Positions 47,696 to 56,988 of a stretch of DNA of 64,000 nt are shown here, one piece after another. The notes under the pieces were generated by a model. The model was not told the DNA's origin and made no database searches. It saw only the letters and a list, made by a program, of their open reading frames with translations. Each line of letters begins with the position of its first letter. Within the stretch, counting starts at the first letter, position 1. The position numbers and the translations under genes were made by a program. The stretch lies in contig VIIQ02000161.1 in the NCBI GenBank assembly GCA_007449985.2, forward strand, positions 124,001 to 188,000, given 5' to 3'. Source of the DNA: Desmodesmus armatus. Its lineage: Eukaryota; Chlorophyta; Chlorophyceae; Sphaeropleales; Scenedesmaceae.

Positions 47696-49560
47696 AAACA
47701 TAAAACAGCACAGGGTGAGATGCTCTTAGCTACTCCCCTGCATTCATCACGCATTCATTTGTGATTGCGTCAACGCCAAAGCAGTGACTGGGAACAACAC
47801 TGTGCAGGTGGTGGCTGTAGTACACTGTACTGCCAGCCATTTCCTGGTACCAGCAACACCACCCCGGTGTACACATAATGTATCAGCAGCATGCAAGAAA
47901 GAGGCTCAAGCAGGTGCAGGTTCACCCTGGTTACGCGTAGCGAGTGCACCAAGTGGCAGGTGAGGCAACACCAGGCCCCCAAAAGCCCCTGCTGACAGTC
48001 TGCATGGCCGTTGCCGCACGAGCTGCTTGTGGCTGATGTTGTCCAGGGTATACAGGACCACAACAACGCCACAAGCAGCAGGTGCTGCAGGGATGGTGCG
48101 ACTCACAGGCAGCGATCAAGAGGCGCATGCAGGTAATGTGTTCTACAGTGACTACAGCATAAAGTGAGCGTAGCGAGTGGCAGGCCAGGCATCACCAGGC
48201 CCCAAAAAGCCGCTGCTGACAGTCTGCATGGTCGCTGCAGCACGAGCTGGTTGTCGCAGATGTCGTCCCGAATTTCCAAGGAAACATCAATGACAAGCAG
48301 CAGGTGCTGCAGGGGTGGTGCGACTCACAGGCAGCTCAAGGCGGCCTTGAACATAGTAATAATCACAACGGCGGTGAAAGTGATGAGGAGGCGGAAAAAG
48401 ACGCTTCCATGTTGAACAACATGAAACAGCAGCCTGCTGTTCGGAACATAACATGCTCTTGACTTCAAAGCCGCTATTCTTATGTCAGCAACTCTAAGTG
48501 AGTGCATAGTTGGAAACACAGTGGGTGGGAGTGAGACTGTGTAGGTGGCGGCTGTAGTTTCTTGGTACCAGCAGCACATATTTACACCTAATGCATCAGC
48601 AGCTTGCGGGTGATAGTAATCAGTAATTGGATGTTACACAGAACATCGCCCGTTTGGGGAGCCTAAGTAATCTGTAGTGATGGATTGAGTGTAGCAGGTG
48701 GCAGGCAATGCAACACCAGCCCCAAGAAGCTGCTGCCCACAGTCCGCATGGCTGCTGCAGCACGAGCTGCTTGTTGCTGATGTTGTCCCGGGTGTACAAC
48801 AGCACATAAATGACAAGCAGCAGGTGCTGCAGGGATGGTGCGACTCACAGGCAGCGATAAAGAGGCGCATACAGGTAATGTGTTCTACAGTGATGGAGTG
48901 AGCGTAGCGAGTGGCAGGCCAGGCATCACCAGGCCCCAAAAAACCGCTGCTGACAGTCTGCATGGTCGCTGCAGCACTAGCTGGTTGTCACCGATGTTGT
49001 CCCCTGGGCACCGATGTGGGTCTCCAGGGCAACATCAATGACAAGCAGCAGGTGCTGCAGGGGTGGTGCGACTCACAGGCCGCCGGCTGAAGGTGGCTTT
49101 GAAAAATGTGATGATCACAATAGCAGTGAGGTTGATGAGGAGGTGGGAAAAGATTTTCCCATTGTGAACAAGATGGAACAGCAAAACATAAGGTGCTCTT
49201 GACTTGAAAGCCCTCTACCAGGGTCAGCAACCTTTTGTGATCGCATAGATGCAAAAGCATTGGCCGGGTACAAGAATGTGCAGGTGGTGGCTGTAGTGCA
49301 ACAGCCGTTTGCTGGTACCAAGCAGAACCAGATGTACACCTGATGCATCGGCAGCTTGTAGAAAAGATGTGCATGCAGGTGATAGTATTTTCTAGCAATA
49401 AATTCATCTTGACATCTTTAGGCAAGCCAACACAAGGCTCAAGAAGCAGCTGCGCACAGTCCGCCTCATTCCTGCAGCACCTGCTGCTTGTTGGCAGTCA
49501 TGCCTGACAACTACGAGCAAGAAGCAAGTGCTGCAGGGATGATCAGGCCCATAGGCAATT
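47696..49560 (+). repeat. ~735-bp tandem repeat, about 2.5 copies, with coding character
   Basis: The marker GTG(C/T)AGGTGG(T/C)GGCTGTAGT starts at about 47806, 48540 and 49275, a spacing of 734-735 bp, and neighbouring blocks (TGGTACCA, ACATAA...CTCTTGACTT) follow the same period. Inside the full units a second, shorter block is itself doubled (GGCAGGC.A.GCA..ACCAGGCCC and AGCAGGTGCTGCAGGG). On the plus strand the blocks read QQVLQGWCDSQAA; in one (48260-48470) the frame continues through SDEEAEKDASMLNNMKQQ to a stop, while the matching block at 49040-49205 is frameshifted. This looks like tandem copies of the 3' exons of an unknown gene, partly decayed. Confidence 0.65.
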
Positions 49561-49866
49561 GCTTCATAAGCAGCGTGTCAACAGCATTAGGTCCAAATCC
49601 AGTACCAGAACCTAGCCCCCTCCCTGCCTTTGTACTACCAAGCATACATCTATATCACTATCTCACACCCTCTGCCCCAGTCAAGAGGAATTCAAATTCA
49701 TCAAGTGTGACAACCAGTTCATTGTGGGGCCTTGAAGCATCAGCTCAATGTGAGGCCTTGAAGCATCAGCACAAAGAAACACACTCTTGCAAAACTTCCA
49801 GCACAAGAAACTGACCCTCCAGCACAAAAGAGTGACAGCCCCCAGCCCACTCACTCTTTGTGAGCC

Positions 49867-52405
49867 TCAGGGGTATCTCCACCAGGCCTCGGGTGTCACA
49901 CAGCCCCAGTTCGACATGTCCAGGGGGTGCAGCGCGATGGAGTTGCCACCAAAGTCAATATCAACCTCAAACTCACGCAACACCTGCAAAGCCACAGCAT
50001 GGAAAAGCGGTCGATCCTAAATCCTGGCTTGATCCTGGCTTGATCCTGGGTCCTGGCATAGATCCTGGAACATTCGTCCTGACTAAGTTCAGGGCTGGAA
50101 ACAGTCCGAGTCCAAAAAGACTGCAAGGGCATGCATCAAGGAACACCCTAGCATCCACCCAGGACAGCTGCTGTATTGTGAGATAAGAGTGCTAAGCAGC
50201 AACAAGGAGGGCGACAGCTTGCTTAGCCAGCAGCATCCAACAAAGTCAGCACTTGCCAGCTGCCAGCTGCTGAATGTGTCAGTTCAGGTTTCAGTTTACC
50301 CAACCCTAACCCCAACCCTAAACCCACCTGCACCCCCAGCACGCCCCCCACAGTCCCTGCTGCTGCCAACATGCGTGGCATGATGCTGCCACTCCTGCCA
50401 GCAGTTAAAATGTCTCAGTTCAGGGTTCAGTGTACCCCAACTTTGACCTTGAACCCACCTGGACACCCAGCACGCCCCCCACAGTCCCTGCTGCTGCCAG
50501 AATGCGTGGCATGATGCTGCCACTGCTGCCAGCAGGCCTGAACTGCTGCTGCCGGGGTGGCAGCTGCAGCGGGGTGACGTACGCCTGCTGGGGAGGCAGC
50601 TGCGCAGTGCCTGCATGCATCAACATGACAGTGCGGGCCATGCGTCAGCACAGTGGTAGTCAGCAACGTTGGACGCAGTCAGGGGCCAGCCATAGGGGCA
50701 AAGCCATAAAGCACTTTGTGGAGCAAGCGTGTGCCTGCAAACAGCCATGCTGACAGGAGGCCACATGGGCTTCGAGAAGATTCTTCCTGCTGAAACCAGG
50801 TAGGGTCCGTGAGAGCCATGTGTTGTGCCAAGGTGCCAGGGGTACAGACAGTACAGCCAGCAGCACACTTCCCCCAGACTGCAGGCTTTGCAGTGTTGTG
50901 CAGTGAGGAAGGAGGCAGCAGACTCACCTAGCCACATCTTCGGCATCGTCACTCGCTGCCGCAGCTTCACACGGGTGCGGCTGCTGCTGCTGCTGTTGCT
51001 GCTGTTGCTGGCCCCCACACTGCTGCCACCACTGCTGCCTGAACCGCTACTGCCGCCGCTGGTGCTGCTCCCTGTCACTATGGCGACACCGTCTGTGGGA
51101 CTGAAGCCCAGCCGGTCCCGCATGGCAGGTGTGATGCGTGAGAGGTAGGAGGAGCTGTCGATTAGGAAGTCAACAAAGCCAGCACCTGCAGAGCGGCATC
51201 ACAGAAAGGTGAGTAATGAACATGCAGACAACTCATGTTGAGGCAAGTTGATGGCGAGGGAGGATCCAGAGGAAACCTGCTGCTGCGTGTGCTGTGAACT
51301 TGACACACACACAGCTGCTGGGTTCAGAGTGGGTTCAGGCAAGCTCAGACCAGATGAGAGGACAGATGCAGGAAGCCAGCACTCCTGAACCAGAGGCATG
51401 GGTGACAATGTAGTATGTGTAACTTGAAGCAGCTGGCTCAGGGCTCACGGCATATTCTGTGTGACTTACTGCAATTGCAAAGGACGGCGATGGGAAAAAT
51501 CAATGACCTGTGCAGTCTTGCTGCATCACACGACCAAAGCTGCAAGATCCGTGCAGTCAAACAGAAGCCAGGGCCCAGCATACCTTCCACATCAACTGGT
51601 AGCGTGAGGTAGCGTCTGCTCTTTGCCCTGCCTGCTATACTTAGCCGCAACGGCAGCCGCACGATCTTGGATCGCGCTTGCACACGGGCTGTTGCCAGCT
51701 TCTCCAACAGGAGTGCCCTGCGTGCTGCTGCTGCTGCCACACGCCTGGCACGAGCCTTTATGTGCCGCTGACCCTTGGCCCCTGACAGCAGCTGCTGGTG
51801 CTGAAACAGGTCCTCCTGCTGCTGTTGGTAGTGCGCAGGCGGTTGGTCTTCGACTGATGCTGCTGCTGCTGGTGCTGCTGCAGGGAAAGGGATGCTGTGA
51901 TGCCGCTGCTGATGCTGTAGGCTGGCTTGGTCAGCTGGAGGGTGTACTCGGCTGCTGTCCGCACTGCCCTGAAGCTGTTGCTGAGCTGATGCGGCATCTT
52001 TCACTGCGTGGTGTTTGCTGGTTACATGCGGCTGGCCTTGCAGTCTGATACCTGCAGCAGCAACGTCACTTGGCATCGTGTGCATTCCATGCTTTGAATG
52101 CATCGTGGCACAAGTAGACCACTCACATCCAATTGCACAAGTGCTGTCTCAATATGTGCCTGATTCAGGCATTGTCTGCAGCTGGTCATTACTGTGCTGC
52201 AACAACACCCACCATGTTTCTTCAGCTGCTGCTCTAGCTCTTCAGTGGAGAGATCCGCCAGGCACGAGCGCTCCAGCTGCACCATTTCTGTTGCAATGTT
52301 GGCTTGAGCTCTCCGTTTGATTGTCGAGCATCGTGCTCGCTGCACAGGCCACAGTTTGCAAAATGGATCAACCACGCAAGCACTTGCACGAGTCCGCAAC
52401 ATCAT
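49867..52405 (-). CDS. Retropepsin-like aspartic peptidase homologue, 5 exons, 395 aa
   Basis: Exons 52405-52213, 52051-51584, 51185-50928, 50610-50459 and 49983-49867 join in frame (1188 nt). The N-terminus (MMLRTRASACVVDPFCKLWP, Arg-rich and acid-poor) resembles an organelle transit peptide; this is inference. A Gln/Ala-rich coil region follows. The fold is recognised from YLTLPVDVEG..GFVDFLIDSSSYLSRITPAMRDRLGF, which matches the beta-strands and active-site loop of clan AA retropepsins. The C-terminus GGVLGVQVLREFEVDIDFGGNSIALHP matches their terminal strands. The active-site triplet is Asp-Ser-Ser (Asp230) instead of Asp-Thr/Ser-Gly, so activity is uncertain. A poly-Ser/Gly insertion in exon 3 interrupts the domain. 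Cellular retropepsin-like proteins are known from plants and algae; nothing indicates a retrotransposon. An extra exon between exons 3 and 4 is not excluded. Confidence 0.75.
50281..50545. repeat. ~130-136-bp tandem duplication spanning a 5' splice site of the retropepsin-like gene
   Basis: AGTTCAGG.TTCAGT at 50281 and 50417, and CAGCACGCCCCCCACAGTCC at 50338 and 50468, show the duplication. It copies about 75 nt of the 3' end of exon 4 with its GTGGGT donor into the intron. The intronic copy contains a telomere-like tract (CCCTAACCCCAACCCTAAACC, 50296-50316). Confidence 0.8.
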
Positions 52406-53011
52406 AATATGACAGCAGGCAGCTGCAGTCGTAGCATCACAAAAACGATCCAACGTGCGGAAACAACAATGCCACAAGATGCAGTATGGCAGTTGCAGAG
52501 TGAGGCTGAGTGTGACGTCCAAAACAGCTAGCGCTCACATACGCCAATCACTTGTTATATGCAGTATTGTGCTCAGCTATGTTGACCCAATGCACCCAGT
52601 GACGGGCTGGGTGTTCCAATCTGTACAGCTTATCCACCTGCAACTCTGAGATGCCTTAGATCCAAGCCTGGCGCCAGCCAAACAGCAGGTTGCCTCTCAG
52701 GTCTAGACTATGCAACCAACAGAGAGGCCCCCTCGACAGCCTCTATATGCCCTCGTCGGAAGAAGCCCTTCCCGCCACAGGGTTCTGATCAAGCCGAGAC
52801 CTGCAGCTGATGACGCCACAAATGCTGCCTTCAATGGCGAACGTACTTGACAATATTGCATCATCAACTGCGTCTCCGAAAGTCAGCCTGTCTTCCCGAG
52901 GTGCTCTTTCACGCAGTGCCTGGCAGCTGTTTGAGTCTCGCAATCCCTTGTTCGGCTGTGTTGACCTTGTCAGCCCTTGAACTTCCTCAGTATTATTTGA
53001 AAAGCTTCATC
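52406..53011. other. Divergent upstream region of the retropepsin-like gene and F-box/LRR copy C
   Basis: It contains both promoters, including the E2F-like site at 52769-52776. No gene is supported. Confidence 0.45.
52769..52776 (+). promoter_or_regulatory. E2F-like site upstream of F-box/LRR copy C
   Basis: TTCCCGCC, 236 bp before the copy C start codon, followed by ACAGGGTTCT, which corresponds to the AGAACCCT block beside the copy A site. Confidence 0.5.
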
Positions 53012-55575
53012 ATGAGTCAGCTTTCGGCTGCATGCTTGCCTGGCGTCGTACACCCAGATGCTGCTGCTGATCTGTGTGAAGAGCACTCCTCATGTGCTAT
53101 GGCCCTTGGCTTGCAGCATGTCGTGCGGAGCATCTTGTACCATCTACCAAGTACACACCGCCATGGTTCAGCCGCGTTGGTGTGCCAGCAATGGAGCACA
53201 GCAGCCACGGATGTCACAGCAGATGAGGGCATCGACAAGGTGTTTTGTGTAAGAACGTGTTTTGATGAGCCGCCCGAGGAGTCTTCTCTGGTGCCCTGGC
53301 TGCACAAGTATGGTCACAGAGTCCCTCGCATCACGATCTGTTCAGGGCAGATGTTCCTAGATGAGCCCAAGCCCTTCATGTCTACCCTGTCCCGCCTCAC
53401 AACCCTGGAGATGTGCTGCATCAGGATGTCGCCAGAGGTGCTCAGCTGCCTGGCAGGTTCCCTCAAGGTGGGTTATGTTGCGTCCGCTATCACTGCCAGC
53501 CCAAGTTGTGGCGCTGCACACACTTTGTGCACTGCTGAGCAGTGGTTGCAGGAAGCAGCAGCCGTGAGTCAGCATGCTGCACACCATTACATGCAGGTCC
53601 TTTGCTGAGTGAGCTTGCTGCAGCATCAATGCTTAGGCAGCGTTTCACCGCTGCATACATGCATTCTGCAGGCCGGGCAAGGCTTGCATGTTGCCTGCAG
53701 GCAGGGCAAGCTATGACACATGTCTGCTCCAGAATGCAGTTTGTGCTGGCATGGCCTGCTGCTTGCAGGAATTGCGCCACTTGTCGTTCCGCCACATGCG
53801 CATGGATGTATGGGATGAAACAGCTGGAAAGACCATCCTTGCGCCCTACCACGAACCATGGCAGCAGCTCTGGGCCGGCTGCCCAAAACTGACGTACATC
53901 CAGGTGGAGAGGAAAGGGACTGCCAGCAGAGCGCACTCCCCACGCAGCTAGTGTATGCACCAGCTGTGCAAGTTGTGTGCGGTATGCATTCTTTGTCTTG
54001 CTGATCACAACATTGCATGTGTCTGGTGCCAGCAATGCCACTTGTCAGTGACCTCAAGCTGATGATCTGCTTCTGCTGTTGCTGTTGCTGTCGCTGTTGC
54101 GGTGCTGTTGCTGTTGCTGTGCTGTGCTGTGCGGTGCGGTGCGGCGCCTACGTGTGCGCGTCCTGCAGCTCTCGCATGGAGGGCGAGGCCCTCAAAGGAG
54201 TGGGTGCCCTGCAGCATCTGCATGAGCTTGTGCTGATCGACAACCCCCTGCGCACAGTGTCCTTCCTTAACCCGCTGCCGCCAAACCTCACGGCCCTCAC
54301 CATTGAAGGCTCATCCAGTCTCTTTGGGCCGAAGCACCAATTGAACGTCAGCGAGGCGCTGTCCCAGCAGACCCGGCGTCAAGACTTGGGCACCCCACAG
54401 CCAACAGCGGCACTTCAGCCACGCCTGGCAGCAGCCTGCTGGCCCTGCACATCCCTGGCATGATCCTTGAAGAGTCAACCGTCCTGAGCGGCCTTGCAAG
54501 CCTCACAGCACTGCATGCGCACGGCCTTTACTCCACTTCGTGGGATACGAAGTCTCGCGAAATCTTGGCTGTGCTACCAGGCCTGCGCAAGCTGCGCTAC
54601 TTGGACCTCAGCATTGCAGACTCAGGGGACGAACGCAGCCTTCCCTGTTACAAGAAGGACAGCCACGACAACCCCTGCCTGCTTACGGCAGACTTTGAGC
54701 GTCTGGTCTCTGGCTGCCCTGACCTCGAGTGGCTGTCAATCGCTGCCATGCCTTGGCCAGCAGAGGAGGCAAGTGTGGTGCGCAATGATGACGGCCGCTT
54801 GGTGTTGCGCAGTACAGAGCCAGAGCCATGCAGTCTGCTGCCCCTTCAGCGTGCCAAAGGCCTGACAAGCCTGTCACTTTGGGCCAACCAGCTCCTGCAG
54901 GACAGTCACCTTGCAGAGCTAGCCACCCTCACAGCACTGCAGTCCCTCGAAATCAGCGGAACTGGCCGCTTCATCACGGACACAGGCATGCAAGAGCTGA
55001 CGCAGCTGACCGCCTTGACTCAACTACAGGTGGAGGCTAAAAATGCCCGGTTGCTCAGCGAGGATATGGCGCACAAGTCACCTTACTGGTGTGGCCGTCT
55101 TGTGTACCTCACGTGTGACCGCGATGACTTCACCAACATCGATGCGGAGAAGTAAAGGTGGGTGGTGCGTAGCTAACTTCTGAATGCTGGCCGCGCTGTG
55201 CAGCACCATGTGTAGGTTACTCAGCAGGCATGCCAACTGTTTCTGCTTCGTCACAAATACAGCAGATAACATGCAGATAGATGCACCAAAGACTTACACA
55301 CGGTGATTGTCCCCCCTCAGCAATGTCAGACCGATGGCACATACATTTACATGATTTTTTGTGCCTGTATCTCGATGTGCGTCCATCTGTGTGTGGCATT
55401 GCAGGCGGGGCGGAGTGTGAGCCAGCAGCTGGCAAGCCGTTGTGCGCGCAGCTCAGTGCTGCACCCTTGTGAGACCACCAGCGCTGATGCCTGCGGCGGG
55501 CAGGCTGCTCCTGCTGATACTGATTCTGACAGTTGGGCACTGCAGCTGGAGCTTGAAGTGCTGGGGTGCCAGTAG
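53012..55575 (+). pseudogene. F-box/LRR copy C (degraded)
   Basis: Exon equivalents: 53012-53467, 53769-53911, 54169-55157 and 55405-55575. The F-box (LQHVVRSILYHLPSTHRHGS...VCQQWS) and most LRRs (LQHLHELVLIDNPL, LTALHAHGLYS, LRKLRYLDLS) are readable, but three lesions are visible. The donor after exon 2 reads GA instead of GT (53912-53913). Exon 3 changes frame around 54410-54425. An in-frame TAA (55153-55155) stops the protein just before the exon 3 donor, cutting off the SVSQQLASRCARSSVLHP exon. Intron 2 ends in a long TGCTGT tract. The combination suggests a pseudogene; a truncated protein from exons 1-2 remains possible. Confidence 0.75.
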
Positions 55576-56988
55576 CAGCCAGCTGAGAGAGCATTAGCGT
55601 CCAGGAGTGATAGCATGCTCGAGTGCGGCAGCAATAGTTGACCTGAGCAACGTACTCGGTGTTTGGGATCAAGGCCTATGTGCAACGGGATGGGCCGCCC
55701 ATCCTGCTTGAAGTGCAAGGGCCCAGTGCGTTGTGCATGTACCAAGGACGTGGCCGGCAGGCAGCCAATTGGCCACTAGAAGTTGCTGTCTCTGTGCCCC
55801 CCAGTGATTCATGTCGCAGCACCTGCGCTGGGTAGTATATCCCTGCATGTAATCAGCATACTCATGTATGCGGTGACTCAGTCACGTTGAATGTGTTTGA
55901 ACCATTCAATGACAGCTGTTTGTTGTCAGCACAACAGCAACAGCAAAGGGTTGCAGGACGAAGTTGCGTGGGTTTGTTGGGAATCTTCTTACCTTGGCTG
56001 GCTATCTGTGCAAGTTCCGCGCATGTGACCTTCTGGTGGTGCGCCGCCACTGCCGTGTGAGACCCAACATCATGCTACCTGTTGTGCAGTGTTGACATGG
56101 TGGTGGCGGTATATTGTGTCACTGACTCTGCACAGTGCCTCGATTGCTTTCGGTGCTCTATCATAGCCTGAGGCTCGGTTACACTGCTTCTCAAAGCTGC
56201 TGTGATTCACTGATGCGGCACGGTTTACTACTGCTAAGTAAGCACCACCCCAACAGTTGCAGCATCACCTTTCAAAATGTCTCACACTGTACTTATCTCA
56301 TTGATATCATGTACTTGCGCCAGCAGCCACTCAGTGGCTAGAGATAACCAGACAAGACGGTTAGATAATGGCACATCCACTCTGCACACAAGCTGCAGCT
56401 GCTCAACAAACATGCCCAGCACACCCACTGCTGGTCACCAGTGGTGGCAGTACAGAAGGTGATTTTTGAAGGTGCAGAATTTGTAGAAGTTGACATGGTG
56501 GCAGAGGTGAGAGCGTATAACACATAGCCAGATTTTTCAGTTGCTTACTTAGCTAACTGCACCCACGCGGCAGGTGCAGCAGCTGCAATGCAGCTGGAAC
56601 CAACACACTGCTCATGAGGTGTTTTGTGCCGGACAGGCAAGACTGCCTGCTCTGAGCATCCCCCAAGCAGAGGTCCTGAGCACTTAAGGCCAGGTTGCCT
56701 GCTTTCATCGTCACCATGGCTGCAACTATCTGCTTTGTCCCCCTCTGCCTTTTCCCGCCCCAGGCACCACCCTAGAACCTAAAACAAACTCACGGCACTG
56801 CGCATAGTTGTAGTAACGCACTATTGTCAAGGGAAAAATTTGATCACACCAGCATCAACGCAATACACGAAGAGCCTGCCCGCAAGTGCAAGCTTCGAAT
56901 TGTGACCTGTTTGGCTGTGTGTCCCTCAAGGCCAGGGCCAGCGATCGACTGATACCTCTGATGTACTGAAAAGCTTCAAAGCGCTTTG
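55576..56988. other. Intergenic region between F-box/LRR copies C and D
   Basis: 1.4 kb with the 3' flank of copy C and the promoter of copy D (E2F-like site at 56751-56759). No gene is supported. Confidence 0.45.
56751..56759 (+). promoter_or_regulatory. E2F-like site upstream of F-box/LRR copy D
   Basis: TTTCCCGCC, 230 bp before the copy D start codon, preceded by CTGCCT and followed by CCAGG. It is a perfect match to the core of the E2F consensus. Confidence 0.55.

Noticed and set aside
47696..49560. Repeats considered as a CRISPR array
   Set aside because: Units are about 735 bp, diverged and partly coding, without short identical repeats and unique spacers, and the genome is eukaryotic.
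49867..52405. Retropepsin domain considered as part of a retrotransposon
   Set aside because: No reverse transcriptase, integrase or long terminal repeats nearby, and the gene is split by five in-frame exons, so a cellular gene is more likely.
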